Source of the DNA: an uncultured Lachnospiraceae bacterium
GTDB lineage: Bacteria > Bacillota > Clostridia > Lachnospirales > Lachnospiraceae
Direction of reading: 5' to 3'
Length of the DNA stretch: 64,000 nt
Assembly (NCBI GenBank): GCA_945929965.1
Contig: CAMEOT010000010.1
Span: 1 to 64,000 of the forward strand
Shown: piece after piece, positions 21,801 through 30,705 of the stretch
Position numbering within the stretch: position 1 is the stretch's first letter
Layout: every line of letters begins with the position of its first letter
Program-made: the position numbers and the translations under genes
The notes under the pieces: model-generated
Seen by the model: the letters and a program-made list of their open reading frames with translations, nothing else
What the model was told of the DNA's origin: nothing
The model's database searches: none

Positions 21801-24682
21801 TGAAGATAACATTTCAGAATCAGACGATCAATGAAACAGACAATAGAACAGAAAGTAACCGGACAGAGAAAAACAGCTGGGGCAGAGACAAGACATGCCG
21901 CAGTAAAAAAAGCGTAAATGTGAATTTTGGGGCAGTATACGAGAGTGGACAGCTTGCAGTGCCCATGTCTTCTTTAGAAAAGGAAGAGAACAACAAAGGA
22001 AAATCTCTGATTGAGCTGCAGCAGGATGCCGGGAATGCTAATGTGGCGTTGCAGCAGGACTATATGACATTGCTGTCGCATACCATGTCACAAGAGGATT
22101 ATGCGGAGGCCTGTGAAGATGGATTTGATCCTAGAGAGCTGGATCAGGATACAGCGGTTACCATTGTGGATAAGATCAAGGCGGAACTGGTGCGTTCCGG
22201 GCAACAGATCGCAGGATATACGGATGATATCGACATGGATACCCTGGCGGCAGCGGTAGGGAGTGATACTTTAGCCCGTAGCATCGAAGAGCAGTTCCGA
22301 TCCGCGGATCTTCCTCTGACGCAGGAAAATATAAATGAACTGAAAAACGCCTGGGATATAGCAGCTTCCTTGAAGGAACCGGAAGAAGGTGCGGTCAGCT
22401 ACCTGGTGGATAACGGACTGGAACCGGAGATCTGGAACCTCTATGTGGCAGAGAACAGTGGTGCCAAAGTGCAGAATAATAACGTTCCGCAGGAACTGTG
22501 GGAGCAGATGGACAAGGTAATTGCGGATGCGGGATTGCCGGTAAATAATGAGAACCGACAGAAGGCACAGTGGCTGGTAAGTGCCGACCTTCCGCTGACT
22601 ACGGATACGTTGCAGCAGCTTGCGGAACTGGACAGCATTTCCTATCCCGTTACGGAGGATGCTTTTGCGCAGGCGGCAGCAGCGGCAATTGCGGAGGGGA
22701 AATCCCCGATGTATGCGAACCTGGGCAGACAGGATACGATTTATGAAAAAGCAGATAAAATGCTGCAGGACTGGTTCTCGGATGCAAAGTGGGATGCCAC
22801 GGCAGAGAATCTGGCAGCAAGAAAACAGCTGGAAGAGATTCGCCTGCGCATGACGGCAGAAGTGAACGTAAAGCTTTTACAGAGTGATTTTTCCATTGAT
22901 ACAGCTCCTATGGAGCAGCTGATCGAAACGCTGCGAAAGGCGGAGGCAGAGGTTGCCGGAAAATATTTTCCCGGTGAGTCTCAGGCAGTGATGAAATATG
23001 AGACTTATACCCAGGCAGTGCAGGTAGCTTCCGAATTACCTGGATTACCTGCCGGAGTACTGGGATCCTATGGCCTGGAACAGAAAGCTGCCACAGAGAC
23101 CGTTTCTGACTTCCATAAGGAAGGCGCTGCAATGCAGAAAGCCTATGAGGAAGCGGGCGAACGTTATGAGACTCTGATGACGGCACCGAGAAGCGACCTG
23201 GGAGACAGCATCCGGAAAGCATTTTCTAATGTAGATGATATTCTGACAGACATGTCATTAGAAAAAACACAGGAAAATCAGCGGGCTGTCCGGATCCTGG
23301 CATACAACAGTATGAAAATTACGCCTGAAAATATCAAGAAGATCAAGGAAGCTGACAGACAGGTCAGCGCAGTGGTGGACAGACTGACACCGAAAAATGT
23401 GTTACAGATGATCCGGGATGGTGTAAATCCCCTGGAGAAGACCTTTGATGAACTGGAGTCCTATTTTTCACAGAACCCCCAAAGCTATGAGGAAGAAGCG
23501 GAGGACTACTGCCGTTTCCTATATCAGTTGGAACGGAAAAAGGATGTTACAGAAGAGGAACGGAAAGCATATATCGGAATTTATCGAATGGTGCACCAGG
23601 TCGAGAGAGAGGATGGTGCAGCGGTAGGCGCGGTAGTAAATACCGGTGCAGAGTTGCAATTTTCCAGTCTGCTGGCGGCAGCCAGAAGCAGAAGGGCTTC
23701 TCATATGGACTGGAAAGTATCGGAGGATACCGGGTTGACACAGGAGATTCATTTGTCCGCGAATAATATATCTGAACAGATCCGGATGGGTATGGCAAAA
23801 GAGGTTCTGACAGAGGTGTCAGATGATAGCGAAAGCAGAGCAGCGTATGACCGGGAAGGACTGCAGCAGATGCGTGAGGCGGGAAATACGACGCCGGAAG
23901 CCGTAGAACTGCTGCAAAAGGGAGAAGTTCCCATCAGCGCATGGAATCTTTTGGCGGCACAGGCACTTGTGGATGATCCGGCAGAGTTGTTTGGCAATCT
24001 GCGCAGATACAGAGAAAAGTATCGGCAGGAAAAAGAAATCCCGCAGACGGTAACCGGTGAAGTGCCTGCCTTGGCAGAAGTCTTTGAACTGTGGGAACAG
24101 CTGGATCAGCAGAATTTTGCAGAGGATTATCGGACTATGCTTCAGGACACGGCAGAGGAAGCGGAGACCATGAGCCTGGAACGGGCGGATGAGCATCTGG
24201 ATGTAAAACAGCTGCAGCTGGTACACAAGCAGCTGCGTCTTGCGGGGAGCCTTCAGGAGAAGCAGGAATATTTTCTCCCGATGTACCTGGGCGAGCAGCT
24301 GGCGGGAGTCCATCTTACCTTACAGCAGGGAGCCGGAGCTGCTGGTGCTGTGGAGATTAGGGTGAATGCCGGAGATATGGAGCTGGAGGCATATTTACAG
24401 GTAAAGGGAGACACCATCGATGGCTATCTCGTAGGAAATACACCGGAAGAGGTTACGGAATTAGAGAAGACCTCCGATATATTCCTTGAACGGATTCAGA
24501 CAGATACTTCTGCAGACTGGAAAGCAGAAAAGCTTCCTATCGTCAGCTCCCGGGATATGACAAGGATGACAGCCGGAGAGACAAAAAATGCAGACACCAT
24601 AGAGAGCCGGATCGATACGGAACAGTTGTACCGTCTGGCAAAAGGATTCCTGCAGGCTGTCGCAGACAGCAGCGGAAAGTAA
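21800..24682 (+). CDS. Large flagellar-locus protein with FliK-like C-terminus, 960 aa
   Basis: The GTG at 21800 follows AAAGGACGACAGGC. The first 70 residues are disordered and polar; the next 700 are soluble, helical, repeat-like segments (YTDDIDMDTLAAAVGSDT; pairs of LPLTQENINELKNA and LPVNNENRQKAQW). Residues about 815-905 (EYFLPMYLGEQLAGVHLTL, AVEIRVNAGDMELEAYL) resemble the C-terminal Flg_hook domain of FliK, the hook-length ruler and export switch. From memory such proteins are filed as DUF6240 in Lachnospiraceae. It is 10 bp upstream of flagellin. A ruler or export role is inference from that domain and place. Confidence 0.6.
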   Translation: MKITFQNQTINETDNRTESNRTEKNSWGRDKTCRSKKSVNVNFGAVYESGQLAVPMSSLEKEENNKGKSLIELQQDAGNANVALQQDYMTLLSHTMSQEDYAEACEDGFDPRELDQDTAVTIVDKIKAELVRSGQQIAGYTDDIDMDTLAAAVGSDTLARSIEEQFRSADLPLTQENINELKNAWDIAASLKEPEEGAVSYLVDNGLEPEIWNLYVAENSGAKVQNNNVPQELWEQMDKVIADAGLPVNNENRQKAQWLVSADLPLTTDTLQQLAELDSISYPVTEDAFAQAAAAAIAEGKSPMYANLGRQDTIYEKADKMLQDWFSDAKWDATAENLAARKQLEEIRLRMTAEVNVKLLQSDFSIDTAPMEQLIETLRKAEAEVAGKYFPGESQAVMKYETYTQAVQVASELPGLPAGVLGSYGLEQKAATETVSDFHKEGAAMQKAYEEAGERYETLMTAPRSDLGDSIRKAFSNVDDILTDMSLEKTQENQRAVRILAYNSMKITPENIKKIKEADRQVSAVVDRLTPKNVLQMIRDGVNPLEKTFDELESYFSQNPQSYEEEAEDYCRFLYQLERKKDVTEEERKAYIGIYRMVHQVEREDGAAVGAVVNTGAELQFSSLLAAARSRRASHMDWKVSEDTGLTQEIHLSANNISEQIRMGMAKEVLTEVSDDSESRAAYDREGLQQMREAGNTTPEAVELLQKGEVPISAWNLLAAQALVDDPAELFGNLRRYREKYRQEKEIPQTVTGEVPALAEVFELWEQLDQQNFAEDYRTMLQDTAEEAETMSLERADEHLDVKQLQLVHKQLRLAGSLQEKQEYFLPMYLGEQLAGVHLTLQQGAGAAGAVEIRVNAGDMELEAYLQVKGDTIDGYLVGNTPEEVTELEKTSDIFLERIQTDTSADWKAEKLPIVSSRDMTRMTAGETKNADTIESRIDTEQLYRLAKGFLQAVADSSGK

Positions 24683-24692
24683 GGAGTAACAC

Positions 24693-25799
24693 ATGAGAAT
24701 CAATTACAATGTATCGGCAATGTTATCCAACAATGCTTTATCTACAAACGATGACCTGCTGTCCAAATCATTAGAGAGACTTTCTTCCGGACTGAAGATC
24801 AATCACGCCAAGGACAATCCTGCCGGACTGGCAATGTCCAAGCGTATGAATGCTCAGATCGAGGGACTGTCCGTGGCAAACCAGAATGCCAGTGACGGCG
24901 TATCTATTATAGAGATTGCGGATGGCGCAATGACAGAGATCAGTGAGATGCTGCAGCGTATCAATGAGCTTTCCGTCAAGGCTGCCAACGGCACTATGAC
25001 AGATGATGACCGTGCAACCATACAGGATGAAGTAGCACAGTTGAAGGAAGAGATCACCCGTATCTCCGATACCACGGAGTTCAACGGGCAGAAGCTGTTG
25101 AATGGTGAATTCGACCTGAAGGGTTATACCAGCAGTAATGAGATCAAAGTGAATTATTACTCTGCGGATGTTCCCGTCAAAGAATACACACTGGATATGT
25201 CTCTGAAAAAAGATGCAGACGGTAATTTTGAACTGGACGGAGATGTACAGTTTGGGAAAGGCTTCGAGAGTGTAGGAGCGCTGAAGACGGAGATGAAGGA
25301 TGATCTTTTGACAATTACCGGAGAGAATGGTTTCGAAATGCGGCTGGACGTCTCCGGTGCACAGGCAGGTCCTTACAAGACATTGAAGATCGATGCCACC
25401 GGTATCGGAGCAATGCGCCTACAGATCGGAGCCAATGAGGGACAGGTACTGGAAGTAATTATCCCGGCAGTCAGTCTGCAGAATATGGGAATTGAAGACA
25501 TTGATGTAAGTACACAGGCAGGAGCAAAGGATGCCATTGCAAGAGTAGACGGCGCAATCAAGTATGTATCCGGTGTCCGCGGAAGACTGGGCGCATTCCA
25601 GAACCGACTGGAATCCACGATCAACAGCCTGGATGTCACTAACGAGAATATGACAGCCGCTTATTCCCGTATTATGGATGTGGATATGGCGGAGGAAATG
25701 ACTTCCTATACCACTTATCAGATCCTGGCACAGGCAGGAACCTCCATGCTGGCACAAGCAAATGAGAGACCTTCCCAGGTATTGCAGCTGTTACAGTAA
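24693..25799 (+). CDS. fliC: Flagellin
   Basis: ATG at 24693 follows AAGGAG. The 368-aa protein has the conserved D0/D1 N-terminus (MRINYNVSAMLSNNALSTND, LERLSSGLKINHAKDNPAGL) and C-terminus (TSYTTYQILAQAGTSMLAQA, ending PSQVLQLLQ), with a short variable central part (about 140-270). Flagellin polymerises into the filament outside the cell after export by the flagellar type III apparatus. The following fliS-like gene is its expected chaperone, 29 bp away. Confidence 0.96.
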   Translation: MRINYNVSAMLSNNALSTNDDLLSKSLERLSSGLKINHAKDNPAGLAMSKRMNAQIEGLSVANQNASDGVSIIEIADGAMTEISEMLQRINELSVKAANGTMTDDDRATIQDEVAQLKEEITRISDTTEFNGQKLLNGEFDLKGYTSSNEIKVNYYSADVPVKEYTLDMSLKKDADGNFELDGDVQFGKGFESVGALKTEMKDDLLTITGENGFEMRLDVSGAQAGPYKTLKIDATGIGAMRLQIGANEGQVLEVIIPAVSLQNMGIEDIDVSTQAGAKDAIARVDGAIKYVSGVRGRLGAFQNRLESTINSLDVTNENMTAAYSRIMDVDMAEEMTSYTTYQILAQAGTSMLAQANERPSQVLQLLQ

Positions 25800-25827
25800 T
25801 GAGCTTGTGACAAAGTGAGGACTTGAA

Positions 25828-26295
25828 ATGACAAAAGAGTGTAAACAACAATTTACTCTGCGGATCACCCAGGCGAATGCCACACAGCTGGTAGTCATTC
25901 TCTACGAAATGACATTACAGTATCTTGCAGATGCTGAGCAGGCAGCAGAAGATGCGCAGCTTCTGGAAGCGGTTCGCAGGACCAGGGGATGTATCAATGA
26001 ACTTTTGAATTCTCTTCACAGAGAATACAGTCCGGCGACGGAATTGTCCAGTCTGTACCTGTACTGTATCCGCAGACTCGCTGTATGCGAAGCAAAATGC
26101 GACAAAGCAGCATTAGCGGATGTACGTAAGGTGATCGCACCTCTCTGTGAAGCATACAGACAGATCCAGGATCAGAATCCGTCCGGTCCTGTGATGAATA
26201 ACTCTCAGACAGTATATGCGGGGCTGACCTATGGCAGGAATCAGTTAACCGAAAACATGGCTGACCAGGGCACGAATCGGGGAATGCTGATATAG
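25828..26295 (+). CDS. fliS: FliS-like flagellin chaperone, 155 aa
   Basis: ATG at 25828 follows GTGAGG. The first 115 residues form a four-helix pattern with ITQANATQLVVILYEMTLQY, matching the FliS signature (I..A.P.QL...LYD......), and the protein follows flagellin directly. FliS binds the flagellin C-terminus in the cytoplasm and prevents early polymerisation. The C-terminal 35 residues are an unusual polar tail. Its last 51 bases overlap the end of the convergent yaaL-like gene. Confidence 0.78.
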   Translation: MTKECKQQFTLRITQANATQLVVILYEMTLQYLADAEQAAEDAQLLEAVRRTRGCINELLNSLHREYSPATELSSLYLYCIRRLAVCEAKCDKAALADVRKVIAPLCEAYRQIQDQNPSGPVMNNSQTVYAGLTYGRNQLTENMADQGTNRGMLI

Positions 26296-26541
26296 AGAAT
26301 CCTCCTGTTCTCTGGGCAGGGTGGCAGCGAGATCGGTCAGATGCTGATATCTTTTTTGCAGAGCATTGATCTCGTAAATATAACTGTCGATCAGATCACT
26401 TTCCAATGCGTTATCAAAACCTGCATAGGCGATATCCAGAGCCTGGCGGGTTTTTCTTATAGACTCCTTTAAATCTAAGCGGGAGAGATCTTCTTCCACG
26501 GTTTCGGAATTCGTATTTATCTGACTAAAAAAGATTTTCAT
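26245..26541 (-). CDS. YaaL/DUF2508-like protein, 98 aa
   Basis: ATG at 26541-26539 follows AAAGGACGG on the minus strand. The core IRKTRQALDIAYAGFDNALE and DLIDSYIYEINALQKRYQHL matches the DUF2508 (YaaL) pattern of a helical hairpin with conserved Y-E-x-N. These small cytoplasmic proteins lie beside bofA/recR in many Firmicutes; here a bofA-like gene is next door but divergent. Its 3' end overlaps FliS by 51 bp tail to tail, unusual for two conserved genes. Confidence 0.72.
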   Translation of the reverse strand: MKIFFSQINTNSETVEEDLSRLDLKESIRKTRQALDIAYAGFDNALESDLIDSYIYEINALQKRYQHLTDLAATLPREQEDSLYQHSPIRALVSHVFG

Positions 26542-26678
26542 AAATTATCCGTCCTTTCTACTAACAGTATAGGAATTAAAAAGGGAAATTATACCTGCCG
26601 TGCATGAATGTGGCAGACATTTTTTCTGAAAAACAGGAATAGATTGTAGCAACAGCAGAAGTAAAGGAATGAGTTGCC

Positions 26679-26951
26679 ATGGAATATCCGAAAATACTGT
26701 TAGGCCTGATCGGAGTGAGTGTATTGCTGCTTGTGGTAAGTTTTCTGGGTAAACGCGCAGAGTGGTTTCTGAATCTTGTATTACGAAGTGTTTTCGGTAC
26801 GATTCTGATCTGTTTTATAAATTGGGGACTGGGAATGCTGGGGCTTGCCGTGACTGTGGGAATCAACGCGGCTACGGTCCTGACAGCGGGTATCTTAGGT
26901 TTTCCGGGGATCCTTGCATTGTACGGACTGGTAGTTTATCAAATGCTTTGA
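26679..26951 (+). CDS. bofA: BofA family protein (pro-sigma-K processing inhibitor-like)
   Basis: ATG at 26679 follows AAAGGAATGAG. The 90-aa protein has two or three hydrophobic segments and the family ending VTVGINAATVLTAGILGFPG (residues about 58-77), matching BofA proteins (NP.T....G.LG.PG). In Bacillus, BofA inhibits the SpoIVFB protease that activates sigma-K in the mother cell during sporulation. In this group the role may differ. Adjacent to the yaaL-like gene, as commonly seen. Confidence 0.82.
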   Translation: MEYPKILLGLIGVSVLLLVVSFLGKRAEWFLNLVLRSVFGTILICFINWGLGMLGLAVTVGINAATVLTAGILGFPGILALYGLVVYQML

Positions 26952-27056
26952 CAGACAAAAATCCAGTAAAATCAAGGACTTGCGCGAATGTGGCAGGAAA
27001 CTTTACAAGCGTGATTGTTAAAATGTAACAAAGATTATTTTTTTACGAAAAAGCAC

Positions 27057-27085
27057 TTGTCAGATAGAAAAACAACGACTATAAT
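27057..27085 (+). promoter_or_regulatory. Sigma-A-type promoter of the Tad pilus operon
   Basis: TTGTCA (27057-27062) and TATAAT (27080-27085) have the ideal 17-base spacing. Transcription would begin near 27091, giving a leader of about 130 bases that starts inside the hairpin at 27088-27118. Confidence 0.75.
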
Positions 27086-27087
27086 CC

Positions 27088-27118
27088 ATCTTACAACCAA
27101 TCGCGATGGTTGTAAGAT
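27088..27118 (+). promoter_or_regulatory. 5' leader hairpin of the Tad operon
   Basis: ATCTTACAACC (27088-27098) pairs with GGTTGTAAGAT (27108-27118) around a nine-base loop that is itself nearly palindromic (ATCGCGAT). It has no T-run, so it is not a terminator. Placed at or just before the start of the transcript, it could be an operator for a dimeric regulator or a stabilising 5' stem. Which one is unknown. Confidence 0.5.
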
Positions 27119-27226
27119 ATCTTATAAGATCTGCAATTCTTTTGGGATTATTTCATCCCGCATTACCACTTGTACAGTAACTGAGAGGAGAGTGAGAATG
27201 TAACGAATACCGGAACAAAATTAATA

Positions 27227-27721
27227 TTGTGTTTTCTTTTAGGCATTGCCTGCCGCTACGATTACAAAAGCCGCAGGATCCCCAATGGATTAATTTTAGG
27301 GTGCCTGCTCGCGGGGCTGGGAACGAGACTGTGGGAGCAGGGAATTTCGGGGATTGGTGGATACCTGGGGAATATTCTGTTAACGACCATGGCATTTTAT
27401 CTGTTCTTTTACATCGGAGCCATGGGAGCGGGAGATGTAAAGCTTCTTGGCGCCTGTGCCGGTTTTTTCCCGGCAGGCAGAGTTCTGTATTTTCTGTTTT
27501 TCGCGCTGCTTTTCGCAGCAATTTTCGCACTGTGTAAAATGTACCGGGCACATAATCTTTGGGAGAGATTGTGCTATCTTGGAGAATATGTGTGGGATGT
27601 TGTCCGTTGTGGGCAGTGGAAAGTGTATTTTGCGGAGGATAGGGCATCGGAGGCGGTGAGAATCTGCATGGCAGGACCGATTTTATGCAGTGTGCTGCTG
27701 TACGTGGGAGGGATTTATTGA
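27227..27721 (+). CDS. tadV: A24 prepilin peptidase (TadV-type)
   Basis: The 164-aa protein is hydrophobic with six segments and the two catalytic aspartates of the family: CRYDYKSRRIPNGLI (residues 9-23) and GAGDVKLLG (about 65-73). It cleaves the leader of Flp-type pilins in the membrane. The start is unclear. A good ribosome site (GAGGAGAG) precedes an ATG at 27198 that is followed at once by TAA; the peptidase frame starts only at TTG 27227 with a weak site, although it is open from 27185. It overlaps tadZ by one base (TGATG). Confidence 0.82.
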   Translation: MCFLLGIACRYDYKSRRIPNGLILGCLLAGLGTRLWEQGISGIGGYLGNILLTTMAFYLFFYIGAMGAGDVKLLGACAGFFPAGRVLYFLFFALLFAAIFALCKMYRAHNLWERLCYLGEYVWDVVRCGQWKVYFAEDRASEAVRICMAGPILCSVLLYVGGIY

Positions 27722-28725
27722 TGGAACAGAAGGAACCGATTATTGTCCTGTATGACCGGGAGGAAGAATATGCGCGACTTTTTTCGGAATATTTAAAAAG
27801 ACAAAAGGAACTGCCCTGGGAAATTCATACTTATACAGGAATAGAAGAACTGTTGGACAGTGAAAAGACCGGAGAGGTGACTATGCTGGTGGTGGCGGAA
27901 TCTTCCTATGCGGACAGACTGGAGATGTTGCAGCCTGTCTGCCAGGCGATTCTGAACGAAAGCGGTACTCTTAGGTGGCATCAGTTTCCCAATATTAATA
28001 AATATCAGGAAGCGGAAAGGGTGTGGAAAGAACTGCTGGAACTGTATGTGGAGGCGGTAGGAGTACGGCTGCCGCTTTTGTGTGCGGAGTATAAGACAAA
28101 ATTTATAGGAATCTATTCTCCGGTACACCGGTGCCTGCAGAGTTCTTTTGCACTGACACTTGCACAGCTGATTGCAGAAAAGCATCCTGCGCTATATCTG
28201 AATTTTGAACACTATATCGGAATCATGGAGCTTCTGCCTGAGAGACAGAACAGGGACTTGGCGGACCTGCTCTATTTTCTGGCAGGAGATCCGGACAAAT
28301 TTTCACTGCGGATGCAGACTGTGATTCAGAAAAAAGGAAATCTGGACTATATTCCGCCGATGCGCAACGGGCAGAATCTGCTGGAAATCACACTGGATGA
28401 ATGGAGAAGTCTGTTTCAACGCATTGAAGAGCTCGGGAAATACGAATATGTGATACTGGATCTGAGCGAATGTATACAAGGATTGTTTGAGGTGCTGCAG
28501 ATCTGCACGGTGATATATACGCTGACGAAGGAAGATCCGATCTCGCAATGTAAATTGAACCAGTACGAACAGCTGCTGGCTTTATGCGAAAAGGAAACGG
28601 TAAAGGATAAGACGAGAAAATTGAGTCTGCCGTATTTTCACAGGCTTCCATCGGATCTAGAGCAATACACCCGGGGAGAGTTCGCGGAATATGTAAGGAA
28701 AGAGATAGAACTGCTGGAAAAATAA
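27721..28725 (+). CDS. tadZ: TadZ/CpaE-like pilus localisation protein, no Walker A
   Basis: ATG at 27721 overlaps the peptidase stop. The 334-aa protein has an N-terminal receiver-like half (EPIIVLYDREEEYARLFSEY) and a MinD/ParA-like half where the usual KGGxGKT loop is replaced by IYSPVHRCLQSSFAL, so it probably does not hydrolyse ATP in the standard way. Later segments (YEYVILDLSECIQGLFEVL) match the MinD-fold Walker B region (DxxxG). TadZ proteins place the Tad machine at the pole. Position between peptidase and TadA supports the call. Confidence 0.72.
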   Translation: MEQKEPIIVLYDREEEYARLFSEYLKRQKELPWEIHTYTGIEELLDSEKTGEVTMLVVAESSYADRLEMLQPVCQAILNESGTLRWHQFPNINKYQEAERVWKELLELYVEAVGVRLPLLCAEYKTKFIGIYSPVHRCLQSSFALTLAQLIAEKHPALYLNFEHYIGIMELLPERQNRDLADLLYFLAGDPDKFSLRMQTVIQKKGNLDYIPPMRNGQNLLEITLDEWRSLFQRIEELGKYEYVILDLSECIQGLFEVLQICTVIYTLTKEDPISQCKLNQYEQLLALCEKETVKDKTRKLSLPYFHRLPSDLEQYTRGEFAEYVRKEIELLEK

Positions 28726-28742
28726 AAGGGAGAAGGATAATT

Positions 28743-29972
28743 ATGGATTACTTGGAACAAAGAAGAAGACTACGTCAGATGGTACAGGAGAGACTGGATT
28801 ACGGAAGAGATTATACAGATGAAGAGGTGGAAGACACCATTGATGAAGTACTTATGGAGCAGGACAGTCTGGAGCTGTGCTCAGTAGAACTACGGAGACG
28901 CCTGAGGAAGGAATTGTTTGACTCCTTACGAAGACTGGATATTCTGCAGATTTTTGTGGAGGACAGTTCTGTTACGGAGATCATGATCAATGGGATGGAA
29001 CACATTTTTGTGGAAAGGGACGGACAATTACAGGTACTGGATCGGGGATTTGATTCCATGGAAAAATTGCAGGATGTGATCCAGCAGATCGTAGCGGGAT
29101 GTAACAGAGTGGTAAATGAGGCATCTCCGATCGTGGACGCTAGACTTAGCAACGGCTCCCGTGTCAATATTGTCATGAGTCCGATTGCACTGAACGGTCC
29201 GATCGTTACGATCCGGAGATTCCCGGATAAGCCCATTACCATGCAGAAGCTGATCGCTATGGATACATTATCCGTGGAAGCTGCGGAATTCTTAAAAATG
29301 TTGGTGAAAGCCGGTTATAACATTTTTGTAAGCGGAGGAACCGGCAGCGGCAAAACGACTTTCTTGAATGTACTGTCAGGTTTTATTCCGTCGGAGCAGA
29401 GGATCATTACCATTGAAGACAGTGCGGAACTGCAGCTGCAGGGGCTTCCGAATCTGGTACGCTTAGAGACCCGCAATGGCAGTGAGGATGGCTGCAGAGA
29501 AATCGGAATCCGTGAATTGATCCGGTCTTCACTGCGCATGAGACCTGACCGCATCATTGTAGGGGAGGTAAGAGGCGCGGAAGCTATCGATATGTTGCAG
29601 TGTATGAATACCGGGCATGACGGAAGCATGTCCACAGGTCATGCCAACAGTGCGGCAGACATGTTGTCCAGGCTGGAGAATATGGTACTTATGGGAATGG
29701 ACCTTCCACTGCCGGCGATTCGGAACCAGATCGCTTCCGGAGTAGATATTATAGTGCATCTTGGAAGAATCCGGGATAAGAGTAGAAAAGTACTGGAAAT
29801 TACCGAAGTCATCGGATGTGAAAACGGAGAGATACGATTGAACCCGTTGTACCGGTTTGAAGAACTGGGAGAGAACAGCGAGGGGAATGTGGTTGGTAAA
29901 TTGCAGAAAACAGGAGGACTGCTTCATGAAGGAAAGCTCAAAGCGGCGGGTTTTTCGGGCGCCGTTTCATGA
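28743..29972 (+). CDS. tadA: CpaF/TadA pilus assembly ATPase
   Basis: ATG at 28743 follows AGGGAGAAGG. The 409-aa secretion ATPase has NGMEHIFVERDGQL in the N-terminal domain, Walker A GGTGSGKTTF near residues 198-207, the Asp box ITIEDSAELQL, Walker B-like RMRPDRIIVGEVRGAEA, and the His box TGHDGSMSTGHANSA. It powers Flp/Tad pilus assembly at the cytoplasmic face. The 3' end overlaps tadB by 47 bases, so the two are translationally coupled. Confidence 0.94.
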   Translation: MDYLEQRRRLRQMVQERLDYGRDYTDEEVEDTIDEVLMEQDSLELCSVELRRRLRKELFDSLRRLDILQIFVEDSSVTEIMINGMEHIFVERDGQLQVLDRGFDSMEKLQDVIQQIVAGCNRVVNEASPIVDARLSNGSRVNIVMSPIALNGPIVTIRRFPDKPITMQKLIAMDTLSVEAAEFLKMLVKAGYNIFVSGGTGSGKTTFLNVLSGFIPSEQRIITIEDSAELQLQGLPNLVRLETRNGSEDGCREIGIRELIRSSLRMRPDRIIVGEVRGAEAIDMLQCMNTGHDGSMSTGHANSAADMLSRLENMVLMGMDLPLPAIRNQIASGVDIIVHLGRIRDKSRKVLEITEVIGCENGEIRLNPLYRFEELGENSEGNVVGKLQKTGGLLHEGKLKAAGFSGAVS

Positions 29973-30693
29973 CAAAGTACATATTATAAAACCATTGTTG
30001 CAGACGACAGTTATGATTCTCTTTTTTTCCTGGTTCTTTTATCGTTCCGTATTTGCGGTCATAGTTCTGATACTTCCGGGAATCTGGTATTTCAAAGGAT
30101 GTGTCCGCAGACAGAGGAACAGAAATCAATGGGAATTGACCATACAGTTCAAGGAGTGCATCCTGGCAGTGGCCAATTCTCTGAGGGCTGGATATGCCGT
30201 GGAAAATGCATTTTTGGAGAGCAGAGAGGACATAAGGATGCTTTATGGAGAACGTTCGGTAATGTACTGTGAACTGGAATTGATACGCAGAGGCATGATA
30301 TTGAACATTACATTGGAAGATCTGGTGGAAGATCTGGCAGGGCGAAGCGGCTGTGATGAGATCCGGCAATTTTCTGCGGTGCTGTCAGTAGCAAAACGTG
30401 GAGGTGGAAATATTTCACAGATCATACGGAATACCGCAACACTCATAAGCGATAAAGTTGACACGACGCAGGAAATGATGACATTACTCCGGGGAAGGCA
30501 GATGGAACAGACTGTTATGGAGATAATACCGTTTGTCATAGCTCTGTATATAGGAAGTACGTATCCCGGATATTTTGCACCGCTATATCACAATATGAGC
30601 GGTTATATTGTCATGACAGTATGTCTTGTTATTTATATAGGTGCTTATATGACAGGAGAGAAGATCATGGACCGTATTGCGGACAACCTTTGA
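29926..30693 (+). CDS. tadB: TadB-like type II secretion F domain protein
   Basis: ATG at 29926 follows AGGAGG, inside the end of tadA. The 255-aa protein has two N-terminal membrane segments (about 25-60), a cytoplasmic T2SF domain (ECILAVANSLRAGYAVENAF; FSAVLSVAKRGGGNISQII) and C-terminal membrane segments. TadB forms the inner-membrane platform with TadC on which TadA acts. Confidence 0.88.
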   Translation: MKESSKRRVFRAPFHDKVHIIKPLLQTTVMILFFSWFFYRSVFAVIVLILPGIWYFKGCVRRQRNRNQWELTIQFKECILAVANSLRAGYAVENAFLESREDIRMLYGERSVMYCELELIRRGMILNITLEDLVEDLAGRSGCDEIRQFSAVLSVAKRGGGNISQIIRNTATLISDKVDTTQEMMTLLRGRQMEQTVMEIIPFVIALYIGSTYPGYFAPLYHNMSGYIVMTVCLVIYIGAYMTGEKIMDRIADNL

Positions 30694-30705
30694 TGGGGAG
30701 TGGAT

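Noticed and set aside
27015..27203. 62-aa plus-strand frame in the Tad leader
   Set aside because: It overlaps the promoter and hairpin, has no ribosome site, and its composition is not protein-like.
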